DNA of 64,000 nt, taken from assembly GCA_015179125.1 (NCBI GenBank), contig WHVA01000107.1, positions 124,001 through 188,000 of the forward strand. Reading direction: 5' to 3'. Under the pieces are notes generated by a model. That model searched no databases. It saw only the letters and a list, made by a program, of their open reading frames with translations, and had not been told where the DNA came from. Positions 9,688-22,300 of the stretch are shown here, piece by piece (the stretch's first letter is position 1; every line of letters starts with the position of its first letter). This stretch comes from Gautieria morchelliformis. Lineage: Eukaryota; Basidiomycota; Agaricomycetes; Gomphales; Gomphaceae. A program made the position numbers and the translations under genes.

Positions 9688-11620
9688 ATGGCTCCCCTCG
9701 TCGACCTTCGACCCACTTACGGGTCCCTGTTTCTTGGAGTCCTTGCATCCGTTGGGTAAGTGCGTCCAACGCTGTACTGGCTTACCAGACACAATGGCAC
9801 CCAATGTAGTTTGATGGGTATCACCACGCTTCAAACCTGGGTATACTGGACAAAATATTCTGCAAACGATGGCTTCAGAATAAAACTTATGGTGACTTAA
9901 TTCTGGTCACAACGCAGGGTCATTCTCGCGCAAATAGCTAAGATGCGGTCGTTGAATAACAGGTCGCAATCATATGGTATTGAAATTCTAGCTATATGAG
10001 TTCTTATGAATGATTTGCAACGTTCAGGACTCTGGAGTGTCTACGAACTTGCTTTGGGGTGCATGCCGTCAACAATTACGTTGTGATCGAATGGGGGAAT
10101 CCCAGTGCCCTTACCGTGTCAATTTGGTAATTGACAGCGGCATGTCTTCCTTTCGATGTTGCTGACTGTTCGCGTCCTGTAGGAGTGTGGACGTGTGTGC
10201 AGACGTTATTTTGTTTGTATCTCACTCAGTGACACGTTAATATCTAGATTAACTTGGTCATGACCGTCAGTTGTCGCCCTCCGTATATCTGTGACGATTG
10301 TGCGCCGATATCTTCCTATACAGGCTTTCATTCAGGTCATTGTTCATGGTTTTTTCGCCTATCGGGTCAAAGTCTGTTCGTTCAGCCGGCCTACCCTCAG
10401 ATTATGAGTATATTGATGTCGCTTAGTGAGCCAGGGGAACTGGTACATGGTTGGGAGACAATTGTAAGCAAGCATGTCGTTGTGTTTCTGCAGTACTAAG
10501 TCGGAACCTGGGTCAGGTATTTTTGTCTTTCGGAAATTGGGGTCAGTCTCGTGCTTCATCTCTAGGATACTCTCCCTCGAAAACCATATACCCATTGCTT
10601 ACTTTGAATCCTATGGGGCAGCCATGACGATCGGTACGTGATCGCGATTCCCGCCGCTTCGGGAACCACCGTACTAAGCCGGCCTGCCAGCTCTGTATGG
10701 CGCCACGTATGTCACCTAGAGCATGTATCGAAGTACTATTTTCATCGACAACGTGCTTGCAGTATTTCAGCCAAGTTTTTTTCTGGGATCCAGCCTGGGC
10801 CCGCAGAACCTTACCTCAGTAAATCTTCCATTGCGTTGCGTAAATACCATCATATTCATTATCGCCTTATGCAGAACTTCGCTAACGCTGAATTAGCCTC
10901 TGCCATTGCTGCAGATATGTCCATCACGGTTTTCCAGCTTCACTGTCTGAACCGTTACCGGTCAGATGAATCGCCGTGAGTGCTTTGGAGTGGGGTTGTT
11001 CCTGCAGTACAGGGAAACTGACGCGACGCCTGACCTTGTACTCAGGTCTCTGTCTATCATCAACCGTCTAATGTTCTATGCGGTCAACGTTGGAGTAATA
11101 ATGACGTTGGTAGCTTCTTATACCTAAAGCTGAAACCTCTGATCCTCCGTGTTAGCTTGGGAGATATCGCAGTGCTGATACTGGTACTTTCGTTCTGTCG
11201 CCAAATGATACGAGTAATTCTCATGCTTACTTTCAGTCTCTCGACGATACTAAGGGTCTTCAGTACTTTGCGGTGTACGAAGTGGTTGGCAATTGTGGGT
11301 TCTGTTCGGGATGGAGGCCACACTCTAATCTTATGGTTTCATTTCAGTATATGCCAATTCGTTGCTCGCAACGTACGTCTGTTTATTTCACACCATAACT
11401 GACCCTCAGCGCGTCCGAACAAATACATAGCCTCAATGCACGGGATAGCGTGAGAAAACTACGTCCTGGCTTTAGGATGTCTTCATTTGATGCAGCCTCA
11501 GTTGCTGGATATCCGGTATGGTTGACATTACCTCGGACCTTGGTAAAGTGTGGTGAATCGTATTTATCAGCCGGGGCACCCCAGCCTTGTCTTCGCTCAT
11601 CAGTCATCTACTGCCAGTAG
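9688..11620 (+). CDS. DUF6534-type 7-TM protein, copy B
   Basis: Start ATG at 9688: MAPLVDLRPTYGSLFLGVLA, phase-2 intron from 9758, then LMGITTLQTWVYWTKYS. Following exons read TLECLRTCFGVHAVNNYVV and IEWGNPSALTVSIW (about 10027-10130), VIVHGFFAYRVKV (about 10338-10376), AIAADMSITVFQLHCLNRYR (about 10905-10965), and a last exon SLNARDSVRKLRPGFRMSSF ending with TAG at 11618-11620. These match the DUF6534 pattern of seven hydrophobic helices with a C-terminal LNAR(D/E) motif. Copy A lies upstream in the same direction, so this is a tandem duplication. Function unknown; plasma or internal membrane location is inferred from hydrophobicity. Middle exon borders are approximate. Confidence 0.65.
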
Positions 11621-12185
11621 GACTATTGGAGGCAGGACCAAGATTGAGGTAGTGTGCAATTGATATGAAGGCCATGGACTCCCTGACGAGTGACCTCTCG
11701 AACAGGATGTGCCTGTCAGAAGCACTGCCTAGCTTACAGCAGTGGAACAGTATGACACCACCAGCCAGCTTGTGACTTCGTGTCTGCCACCCTGCGTTTG
11801 TTATAATTCTCTGCATCCGCACTCGTTGTTGCTTTCCTGTGCCACAACTGTCCTGTGTCTATCCTGTGTCTACCCTTGGTTCCAATGGCTTGTCTACTCT
11901 CGGTATACAAGTCGAAACCTGTCAAATTACTACCTGTATAATGATTACCAAGTTGACACTTTACGATATAATGCGGGCCAGTAGGAAGGTTTTATTGCCT
12001 TTGAATACTAGCAGGTCATCTGCACTGCCAAGCGGGACGAACATTATCATGGTTGACTTGGCTCATATTATGCGTTGCAAGAGAACAAATCTGATGAAAA
12101 GAGCAAAATAAACACCATACTCACTGAAAATGTTTCATAGAATCTGTTTTTGTCAGTAAATATGCTCTCTGAACCCATTCTGTAG
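11621..12185. other. Intergenic
   Basis: Low-information sequence between the DUF6534 gene and the retroelement relic. No gene, repeat or RNA recognised. Confidence 0.4.
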
Positions 12186-12411
12186 ACCTGATCCTGCTCC
12201 ATTTATTTGATGGTAGTACAAACTCAGTAATTACTGAAGCTGTATAGCTGTCTATCTGTTTCCCTGATGGTCACACCCATTCTGTAGACTTTTATGTCAC
12301 CCCCCTTGATTCATCTGTTTTGGTAGTTATCAGACATAACTGGCTCACCCACTACAATCTGTTGGTTGACTGGGTATTGGGTCATATTATGTTCCAAACT
12401 ACCCTTCCTGG

Positions 12412-13608
12412 TGTCATGACGCGGTTATTTCCCATACTTGCATACTCTATCCTCCCATTTCTCACTCCATTTCCGTGTTCGCTCCGATCGCCCTTGCCCT
12501 GTTTGGCAACCGATCTTCGCTGCTTGTGCCACTCACCATAGCCACGCCATCAACGCACGATCGACGTCTTTGGACTGACCTGGAGGTTCATCACTGGTCC
12601 TATCACCTCCTCTGCTCAACCCTCTTTCGATGGTGTTCCTATGATCAGATTGTCATGACTTGTGTATTTCCTGCACCTTGGTATCCTCGTCTCCCCTTTC
12701 ACCATACCTCCTCCGCCTTCGCTCGGCTTCGCCCCTCACTTCGACCACTCCTCCCCTATGTCCTCTCCGTTCTCCCTTCATTACATTCGCCGAACAGCCA
12801 TTCGCTGCTCGCATCATTCGCCAGCAGGCACGCCATCAAATACGAATCGATACCATTTACCCGGCGTGATGGTTCATCACTACCCCCATCATCTTCTCAA
12901 TCCAACCCCTTTGGGTGTTCATATGGCCAAAGTGTGTTCGCGGGACGTCCCTTCCATAGGTCGTGTGGGATCAACCCAGTAGGCGAAGAGTCCGTGCAGT
13001 GTAGCATGCATGCGGGTCCCAAGACATGGTTTCATACATAAGTGCCCTCGCCACCTTTACTCTCCATCGTTTCATGTCGCACTCTTCCCTCACTCTATTG
13101 TATGTTTATTCCATCTACTTAGTATCATGACTGCGCACCCCTATCCAACCCTGACTCACGACGGCCTCTTTCCTATTCGCTGATACCTTACGAGCATTCG
13201 ATCTAAGTAGTTTGCATTTGCATGTACATTCCTCAGTTCAATTATCATACGTTGTCCATCTTGTGCAAACTTGACCTCACTGTGATCATCGTTTTTGTAG
13301 TTACCTTAGCCTTCGAACTATTTTCTGTGCTGACGGTGAAGGGCTCCGAAGGAGCACCTTCGCCTGCAAAGGGATTGTCGCTACTTAGACAACCCTTCCG
13401 TGACACCTTGCACGTCACATCGTCAAGTGCCACGGGCTATTTCTCTACGACTGTAGATAGGGCAAGCTCCACTCAGGCAGCCCTCTTATCTTGTGAACAT
13501 TTATTGGTTCACCTATTCACCGAAAGGCATACTTATTCGCACAAGTCATTCGGGCATTCGCTGTGTTCACTAATACACGATATTAACGCCTAAAAACCAA
13601 TCTTGACA
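12412..13608 (+). mobile_element. LTR-A insertion (partial plus full LTR), inside the Gypsy relic
   Basis: A segment beginning TGTCATGAC and ending TCTTGACA, flanked by a perfect 5-bp target duplication CCTGG (12407-12411 and 13609-13613). It contains a partial LTR-A of about 240 bp (12412-12650) followed at 12651 by a complete LTR-A of 958 bp in the same direction. Both begin TGTCATGAC. Related copies lie at 16901-17929 (reverse) and 47771-50075. There is no coding region of its own. The doubled 5' part suggests a nested insertion or unequal exchange between LTRs. Confidence 0.7.
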
Positions 13609-14904
13609 CCTGGCAGTCCTGTGCAACCTCTTCTGGCTTTGGCTCACACCTCCATAGCTGAGACTGAGCCAACCCCGAGTCTGGAGGCCCATTGGGTTGC
13701 TCTTCTTAATGCAGCTGCATTTTACCATGCCTGCAAGTTAGAGGGTTGCCGATGCTTTCAGCTAAATCTGGTGATGCCTGAGACCAAGAGTTTGGCCCGC
13801 TCAGCTTCTGAACAATCTGAACCCATGGATCTCAAGGATGTCCCAATGGAGTATCACCACTTTGCAGATGTTTTCAGCAAGTCCAAAGCTGATGCCTTGG
13901 CTTCACACCAACCCTATGATTTCAAGATTGTTCTTGAGGATGGTGCTATGCTGCCTCAACCTCTGTTATACTTGCTCGCCACCATGGAGTTTGCCATGCA
14001 CCTAGCTTTTGTTGATGAGCACATGAACATGGGTTATGTTTGGCCTACTCAGTCTTCACATGGAGCCCCCATCTGGAAATCAGCCAAAGGAGATACTAAG
14101 GATAATAGCAGGGACTTACCAAGGATTTCGAGGAGATTGATGACGTACCAATTGTCGACCCTTTATCCTTCCCCTTCCCCTTCCCCTTCACCTTCATTCC
14201 CTATTCCCTTGCCTCAGCCTCCCTGGCATCCTTCTCCTCCTTTGCCTCGTATTCTAGACAAGGGACCAAAACTCCACATGAGTTCAGATAGTGAATGGAA
14301 GATTTGAAGAGATGATTACTCACCCTCTGGTGATATGCAAGCCTGGTGATTGCGAATACATCACCCACACATCTTCCCGGCCTGGCCACTACATGTGTGG
14401 CTGTAGCGGAGGCATCACCCGCACTTCGCTGGCTTCATAACCATCTCGGGATATGTATAGGGCTGCTGTCAGCTGTGCGAACACTGCAAAAACAATCGAA
14501 CACTTACCCCAATAAAAATATTCTAGCCTAGCAGGAAGGTGTGCTCAGGGTAGCCCTGCTTCACCACCGATTGTGGGATCTTGTCCGCTTCAGCAACTTG
14601 CGTGTTCACCCAGCCTTTTCAACACAGTGCAGTTGGTTGCTCAACTGTTAGGAGTTTGACCGAGGGACTCCGAGGCGCCTCTGAATGGGGTTGCCATGGA
14701 CCTGGCTCTATCCTGGCCTTTTTCAGCATCAGGGTGTTCTCTCCTTTGTCTTCTGATGATAGGAACATTGGTCGCTGCTTCGTGCGCACAGGCTGGACTG
14801 TGGCCAGTGGTTGAGGTGATTCGTGCGACACAGCAATAGGCTCAGTCACAGGAGCCGAAAATTCACTGAAATTCAAGTTAGATGGGTTAACAGTAGGGAA
14901 TTGG

Positions 14905-15433
14905 TCATGTATCTTCAGGATCCTTTGCAGTACTCCACTTGACCTTGGGCTCCTTCGACAGATGTCGCAACACTGTGGGACCAGGAACCAGGTTCATCTC
15001 AACATCGAGAAATGCTGGGTCAACTGTGAATGTCAAACTTCCAAGCCACTCCTTGGCTTCATTTACCTCCTTCGCCAGGTCATCCATGTCCAATGGTCGT
15101 TTGAACTCGGAGTCAACAATTGCCTCCACCTGTAATGCAGTCCGAAGTTCAACCTATGACAGAGAGGTCAACGAACAACCCATATGGTGACTATCTTACC
15201 TGGATCCCCTCCGCATCAATTACCCATTGCTCCACCTCCTCATGTAAATTTGTCCGAAGGTCAGGGCGAACCTTGACCGCTGCCTGTGTTCGCTTGATGA
15301 GTGAGGTGAGGGAAGACCCGTTAGTCGCAATTAGGAGTCGAATGTTTGAGATGACCCGACTCGTCCCTGCCATCCTTGGGTTACATCCCGAACACAGTGA
15401 TTGGACCACTCTCTTACACCTCGGTCCCTCCAC
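14905..15433 (-). CDS. Unrecognised two-exon frame
   Basis: On the - strand a frame from 15433 (starting MEGPRCKRVVQSLCSG) runs to a good donor at 15200. An intron of about 48 nt ending CATAG leads to a second frame, VELRTALQVEAIVDSEFKRP and on, closing at 14905. The predicted protein of about 160 residues is hydrophilic and acidic in exon 2, with no membrane segment. I do not recognise it. It lies within transposon debris, so it may be part of an element and not a host gene. Confidence 0.3.
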
Positions 15434-15800
15434 CAGGTGTCATTTTCTCGCCCACTCCTATTCCTAATCTTTCTGGTTATGAACAGACCTTCGACATGGA
15501 TGGCGAACCATTCCTTCCCTCAGTCAAAGCCTACCGAGAATCACTCCTCTGAGTCCTCCATATCGCTTCCTAATACTCGTCCCCACCATCCTTGGGTTAC
15601 TTCCCGAATGCGGCGATTGGACCACTCTCTTACATCTCAGTCCCTCCACCAGGTGTCACTTCCTTGCCCACTCCTATTCCAAATCTTGCTGGTTACAAAC
15701 AGACATTCGACATGGATGGCGAGCCATTCTTTCCCTTGGCCAAACCTATTGAGAATCACTCCTCTGAGTCCTCCATATCGCTTCCCTGTACTCTTATCCA
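15374..15800 (+). repeat. Two-copy tandem duplication, period about 217 bp
   Basis: ccttgggttac...gattggaccactctcttac starts at 15374 and again at 15591. Similarity continues through 'cttcgacatggatggcga' to 'tcctccatatcgcttcc'. The copies differ at roughly one base in ten by eye. Confidence 0.8.
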
Positions 15801-16900
15801 CCCATTTTCAGCCAAAGAAGAAAAGCTTAATAGAAAACCAAACTATTTGATCAAAAACAGCACCCGACCCCATTCGGAACCATCCTCACCCATGTACACC
15901 ATGTATAGAATGGCGGATGGTCACAACTTTTTATTACCTGTAGCCTCACCCATTTTATTCTCAGATTATAGAAAAGAAGAGGATGAAAGTACATGCCAAT
16001 CTTATTGTTGGGATATAAATAAATTTACGTTTGTCCCTCCCCGAGCGGCGGCTCCCCCGACGAGAATGCCTCTTCTTATTTTTTCTACCCACTTTTATGA
16101 TACACTATATCATTATAACTATTCATAATAATACTCCTACTCATATCTATTAGAAGTATCTATCCAACTATCTGTTATTCTGTCTTGTAGTCAGATACTC
16201 TCTCATATGTATATATATCTCCAAGATGTTTAAACATATACAGAATATTCTAATAACATCCATTATTCTCGTTATAAATACTACTATATATTCCTATGTT
16301 GTTATTAATACTCTTATAATATATATTATATACTCATATATGCTGTATCACATGACCATTTCGATTATCCTCCAATCGGTTACCGAAAACCACTCCCAAT
16401 GCCAAGTTCGATAGCCCGAACACCTATAAGGATTCAACTACATCACTCCCTACCGAAATGGGCAACTCGGCACCAAGCCTGATGCATTGACCCGTCAGGG
16501 CGACATGTACCTTAAAGGGGGGGATGGTGCTTGCGCATTGGTGAATCCTCACAACTTCCATTCAAGAGATCAGGCGATCCCTTTGCTTCCCACCTCTCCA
16601 AATTCGCCTACAACACACCCCTCTTCGCTACCAAGGGCTTCCATCCAAATTCTCAAGGACCTTCATCAGTACCTTCGAGATCAAATAAAGAAATCAATTA
16701 CCCAGTACACTTCAGCCACGCCCAGTCACCGCATCCCAAATTGCTGTGTTTCTGGTTGACATACTGACCCTCCACCTCCGATCAGAATCGACTCCGCCGA
16801 TGAATACAAAATCTTGAAAAATCCTTGATAACCATATCCACCAAAGGAGGCTGGAGTACCCAGCAGATTGGAATGGTTACAAACACACTCCTGAGACTAC

Positions 16901-17929
16901 TGTCAAGATTGGTTTTTAGGCATTAATATCGTGTATTAGTGAACACAGCGAATGCCTGAATAGCTTGTGCAAAGAAGTGTGCCGTTCGGCGAAGAAGGTG
17001 AACCAATAAATGTTCAGAAGGTAAGAGGGCTGCCTGAACGGAGCTCACCCTATCTACAGTCGTAGTGAAGTAGCCTGTGACACTTGACAATATAACGTGC
17101 AAGGTGTCATGGAAAGGTTGTTAAGCGGCAACAATCCTTTCACTGGCGAAGGTGCTCCTTCGGAGCCCTTCGCTGACAGCGCCAATAATAGTATGAAGGC
17201 TAAGGTAATGAAGGTGAAGCACAAAAACTCACCAGTGGTGCTTAAGTCCTCCTCTGGTCAAAGATAGGAATCTACAGGAGAGGGCTCAAGGTGATGGTCA
17301 CAGTGAGGTCAAGTTTTGCACAAGATAGACGTATGATAATTGAACTGCAGAATGTACATGCAAATGTAAATTACTTATACCGAATGCTCATATGATATCA
17401 GCGAATAGGAAAGAGGCCGTCATGAGTCAGGGTTGGATAGGGGTGCGCAGTCAGTATACAAATAGGTGAAACACATATACAATAGAAATAAGGAGGAGTG
17501 CGAATGTGAAATGACGGGGAGGAAAGAGGACAAAGGTACCTATGTACGAAAACACACCTTGAGACCTGCATACATGTTACCCTGCACCGACTCTTGGTCT
17601 GCTGGGTTGATCCCACACGATCTACGGGTAGGACATCCCGCGAATGCATTCCGGCCATAGGGATACCCAAAGGGGATCAGTCGGGAAGATGATGGGGCCC
17701 GTGATGAACCATCACACCGGGTAAAGGATGTTGATCATGTTTGATGGCGTGCCTACTGGTGAATGATGCAAGTAGTGAATGGTCATTCGGCGAATGCAGC
17801 GAAGAGCGAATGGAGCGAAGATAGAGGAGGAGTGGTGGAGGGGAAGGGTGAAGTCGAGTGAACATAGAGGAGGAGTGGTGAAAGGGAAAATAGGGATAGC
17901 TGGGTACAAGAAATGAATGGGTCATGACA
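16901..17929 (-). mobile_element. LTR-A, reverse orientation
   Basis: The reverse complement of the LTR-A seen at 12651-13608: it runs from TGTCATGAC (17929-17921) to AATCTTGACA (ending 16901) and shares the 'aaggtgctccttcggagccc' block and the 'attaatatcgtgtattagtg' end. It directly abuts the chromodomain end of the Gypsy relic. The flanks show no clear 5-bp target duplication. Solo LTR or one end of a rearranged element. Confidence 0.65.
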
Positions 17930-18174
17930 CATACCTGAAGGGATTCCCCCAAGTGCTGAACTACTTGACTACTCAATGTTTGCCTTCTCACACTTGTGAC
18001 ACTGAACTCCTTTCCAATGCGAAGGGGCGCATGTCAAGACTATATATCTGACTCCTGAAACCCATCTCCTTGCTACAGATACATCAGGAAAGCTTTTCCT
18101 GGACAGGCAAGACAGGCATACTGCTATGGATTCCCCACTCACACCTGCCTCAGCTCCACAATTGATACCAGATT

Positions 18175-18525
18175 GTGATTAGACCTGGAGTTGAGAAGGA
18201 AAGCCTCACATTCATGGTAGGAGCCACAGGAGATGACCCAACCATGCCCCTCATCAAGCAGATATTGTCCTTCATGGGGACTACCGTGAATCCATGTGGC
18301 AGACCTAGCCTTGGACTAGCTGCAAAGTTGTCGAACAACTATCTCTCCGGCTTGATTGCCCTCGCTACAGTGGAAGCTATGAATATGGGTATGTGTTGCA
18401 GTCTGGAAAAGGTGCTGTCGGATTGCTTTGCCACAAGTTCAGGAAGTAGCTGGGTTAATTCCACCATCAGCCAGTACCAGGTGTCTGCCCTGATGCAGTC
18501 TGTGAAGGCTTCCCCATGAAGGCCC
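18175..18525 (+). pseudogene. 3-hydroxyisobutyrate dehydrogenase fragment
   Basis: The frame from about 18175 reads ESLTFMVGATGDDPTMPLIK, then a CGRPSLGLAAKLSNNYLSGL block, then ATVEAMNMG. This is the end of the NAD-binding domain and the start of the C-terminal domain of HIBADH, a mitochondrial valine-breakdown enzyme, including the conserved K-x-x-N-N motif (KLSNN). After SGSSWVNSTISQ the frame is lost by a base change: the family's PVPGV...PDAV reads on in another frame near 18475. The N-terminal half and the rest of the C-terminus are not found nearby. It looks like a partial duplicate carried into this repeat-rich region. Only the middle quarter of the gene remains. Confidence 0.7.
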
Positions 18526-19321
18526 ACTTACTGCTTCCCTCCCAAACATCTCAACCATGAGCATCCATGCAAATCAACACCAAACACTAACACTAACACC
18601 AAAGACACCAACAACACCATGAAGCATCCAACTTATCACATAACACACACAATATGCACTGCCCCTCCATAGGAATCAGCTCCCTTGCAAGCCTATACAA
18701 ACCTTAAGCATTGTGGGAAGGTTTTTGCAGGATATTATATTGGAATGGTGCCATGGGATGTCATGGTGGGCGTGGAATGTGACCACCGCTGTGAGGATAT
18801 GAAGCCAAGGTATCAACACTGGTGGGTGCTGAAGGCCTCATCTGTATCTGGGTTGGGATTGTAGGGATTTGAATGTTTAGTTTTAGCTATAGACTTTGTC
18901 CAAAACAGATTTTCAGTGGGTTATTATACTACATGTACATTAATTAGAGTGTGTGCATCAGAGTGAGATACCGGTAAGTGAGCACAGGATTGTCCTCCAG
19001 CAGTGAAGTTGCTAGAGTGGCAGGAAATGCAATGTATCCACATTTCAATCAATGTTTGCCCAGGGAACTCATACGGGCTCTCTGCATTGCTTCCATGATG
19101 TGCCATGCACAAAGCGGCTGAGATCAAGCCTTGTGGACCCCTGCGTGATGACAGCGGTGTTGGCGGGCCACCAGAAACCTAATCGAGACCAGAGTGGTAT
19201 CCATAATAAAAGTTCTGTGGGCGAATTGAGTAACCAGCCATTTTCTAGCCATGAGGCATTCCAAAACCCAGTCCACATAGCTGTTCAAAGGATATCAGCA
19301 GATTTCGCCATGTTAGACAAA
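18526..19321. other. Intergenic
   Basis: An AC-rich patch (about 18560-18660, 'caacaccaa...' words) and otherwise featureless DNA downstream of the NACHT-WD40 gene. No gene recognised. Confidence 0.4.
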
Positions 19322-22300
19322 TCATCGTGACATCAACTGACCATCTTCTTGACCTAGGAATAGGCACGAACCCACCATGCATGTTTCCGAATCCCACGCA
19401 CGGATCACCTTGTCATCAGAGCCCGAGACGATGCGCTTGCCATCGGGCGAGAATGCCACCGACGTGACAGCGTTGGTGTGGCCTTCGAATGGTCCTGAAA
19501 TGACCTCACCGCTGTCTGCATTCCACATACGGATCGTCTCGTCAACAGACCCTGAGACGATGCGCTTGCCGTCGGGTGAGAATGCCACCGACATGACCCA
19601 GGCGGTGTGGCCTTGGAATGGCCCAGAAATGACCTCACCGCTGCCTGAATTCCACACACGGATCGTCTTATCTTCAGAGCCAGAGACGATACGCTTGCCG
19701 TCGGGCGAGAATGCCACCGACGTGACAGAGTCGGTGTGCCCTTCGAATGGTCCTGAAACGACCTCACCGCTGTCTGCGTTCCAAACACGGATCGTCTTGT
19801 CTTTAGAGCCGGAGACGATGCGCTTGCCGTCGGGTGAGAATGCCACCGACCAGACATAGTCGGTGTGACCTTCGAAGGGTCCTGAAATGACCACACCACT
19901 GTTTGCACTCCATACACGGATCGTGTGGTCACTAGAGCCAGAGAGTATGCGCTTGCCGTCGGGCGAGAATGCCACCGACAAGACCCATCCGGTGTGGCCT
20001 TCGAATGGTCCTAAAATGACCTCACCGCTGTCTGCATTCCACATACGGATCGTCATGTCATCCGAGCCGGAGACGACGCGCGTGCCGTCGGGCGAGAATG
20101 CCACCGACATGACGTAGTCGGTGTGGCCTTCGAATGGTCCTGAAACGACCTCACCGCTGTCTGCATTCCATACACGGATCGTCTTGTCTTCAGAGCCGGA
20201 GACGATGCGCTTCCCGTCGGGCGAGAATGCCACAGACGTGACATAGTCAGTGTGGCCTTCGAATGGTCCTGAAATGACCTTACCGCTGTCTGCATTCCAG
20301 ACACGGATCGTCATGTCTTCAGAGCCGGAGACGATGCGCGTGCCGTCAGGCGAGAATGCCACCGACGTGACAGAGTCGGTGTGGCCTTCGAATGGTCCTG
20401 AAACGACCTCACCGCTGTCTGCATTCCAGACACGGATCGTCATGTCTTCAGAGCCAGAGACGATGCGCTTGCCGTCGGGTGAGAATGCCACCGACATGAC
20501 CCAGTGGGTGTGGCCTTCGAATGGTCCTGAAACGACCTCACCGCTGTCTGCATTCCACACACGGATCGTCTTGTCATCAGAGCCAGAGACGATGCCCTTG
20601 CCGTCGGGCGAGAATGCCACTGACCTGACCCAGTCGGTGTGGCCTTCAAATGGTGCTGAAATGGCCTCACCGCTGTCTGCATTCCAAACACAGATCGTCT
20701 TGTCATTAGAGCCAGAGACAACACGCTTGCTGTCAGGCGAGAATGCCACCGACGTGACATAGTTGGTGTGGCCTTCAAATGGTCCTGAAATAACCTCACC
20801 GCTGCCTGCATTCCACACACGGATCGTCTTGTCTTCAGAGCCGGAGACGATGCGCTTGCCGTCGGGCGAGAATGCCACCGACGTGACAGAGCTGGTGTGG
20901 CCTTCGAATGGTCCTGAAACGACCTCACCGCTGTCTGCATTCCAAACACGGATCGTCTTGTCAGCAGATCCCGAAACAATGCGCTTCCCGTCGGGCGAGA
21001 ATGCTACCGACGTGATGTAGTCGGTGTGGCCTTTGAATGGTGCCGAAAAGACCCCACCGCTGTCCGCATTCCACATACGGATCGTGTTGTCACCAGATCC
21101 TGAAACGATGCACTTGCCGTCGGGCGAGAAGGCTACCGATGAGACATAGGCGTTGTGACCTACCAAGACGTCTTGAATAGCTGACCACGTCTCCAGCTTC
21201 CCTCTCTCTATACGGAGTAGTCTTGGAAATCCTGGGAGATACGTCTGCAACAGTTTGGAACTTTCAGGTGCAAACGGAAGTGCCGACAAATAGAGATGGG
21301 GAGCGCTCTCCGAGATTACACTCCAAAAAGTAGCTATAAACTTGCGGGTATCCCTTACAAATGCTGTAGTGTCATTATCCTGAAGTTCATTAGACTCACG
21401 TCGGAGCTCATAACAGCTTGGGCACTCACCTGACTCCAGTCTTTTATTGACGAGAGCGCTGCTGATGCATCAGGTACCTTTTTGATCAAACTCAGGACTT
21501 CTAGCCAGTAGAGGAGCTTAGTCTCGAAGAACCTCTTGACCTTTGCACCTATACCCGGCGTAAAGGTGGTGGCGCGAACATGGTGCATCCAAAAACGGCA
21601 AGAGTAGGAAAGTTGTGGTGATATGTACTTCTTGATCCGTGTCGGCAAGTCGACGACATCGTTGTTGCACAGGTGGGAAGTTTCAAGCTGACAAATGTTG
21701 AAACAAAGTTCCTCCGTCATCACGCGCAAGGATGAGAACGCAAGGCCATCATGATGTAAAGATGTATCGATGTAGTATAGACCACTCCGGTTGCAATCTG
21801 TCAAGAAGTCGCGAAAAGATGTGTGCAGCAGGCTGATTGGGTCAGATGTTTGAGTGACATCACTCAACAGAGATCCCATGGGCCCAACTATCAGAGCCAC
21901 TGCATTTCCCGATCCGGATTCACGCAACTTCTGGAGGACAGATATTGACAGGGGCTCTTTGGCTGCCAGCATGCAGCCCATGACCGATCGGAATTGATGC
22001 ACAATGCTATCGTTATTCCCCCGCCCAAATAACTGCGTGAGTATCTTAAGATACAACCCATCCAACAGGCTGAGGTGCGTGCTCTGCGATGCCAAAAGGA
22101 GTTCAAGTTGCTCGACAGGATCTAAACCCTTCAGGCCATCTCCTTTGACAAATAGGCAAGCAGTGGATGCCCATTGAAATAGGCCTTCCGATTTCTCGAC
22201 TACTAATCCACACCAAGCCTTGTTGGGCCATTTCTGCTCGAGGGCCGGGATGTCACCCAGCTGGGCTTGTACAAAGAGGGAAATGGCATTATCGGCAGAG

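Larger units (their letters stand above)
14131..16429. other. Foreign stretch within the Gypsy relic
   Basis: Holds a (CCTTCC)n-like tract at 14167-14200, a two-exon unrecognised frame on the - strand (14905-15433), a 217-bp tandem duplication (15374-15800), and a strongly AT-rich patch (16130-16345). Its origin is not clear; it may be another inserted element or shuffled genomic sequence. Confidence 0.4.
12186..16900 (+). mobile_element. Ty3/Gypsy (chromovirus-type) internal relic
   Basis: Pieces of a Ty3/Gypsy polyprotein lie in the expected order on the + strand: protease-type sequence (about 12190-12405), the protease-reverse transcriptase junction region (about 13614-14130), and, after a long foreign stretch, RNase H/integrase-end sequence (about 16430-16740) followed by a chromodomain-like segment (about 16767-16895). 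The chromodomain points to a chromovirus. The element is an old fossil: large parts (most of RT, RNase H and the integrase core) are missing, many breaks are present, and a solo LTR of family A is inserted at 12412-13608. It is not a working element. Confidence 0.7.

Noticed and set aside
12475-13041. 188-codon frame as a gene
   Set aside because: Lies inside the LTR-A insertion; no domain resemblance.
15401-16128. Two overlapping frames as a gene
   Set aside because: Driven by the 217-bp duplication; no family resemblance, no convincing start or splice sites.
19377-21020. Open frames antisense or out of frame to the WD40 block
   Set aside because: Shadows of the 129-bp repeat; their sequences simply follow the repeat period.
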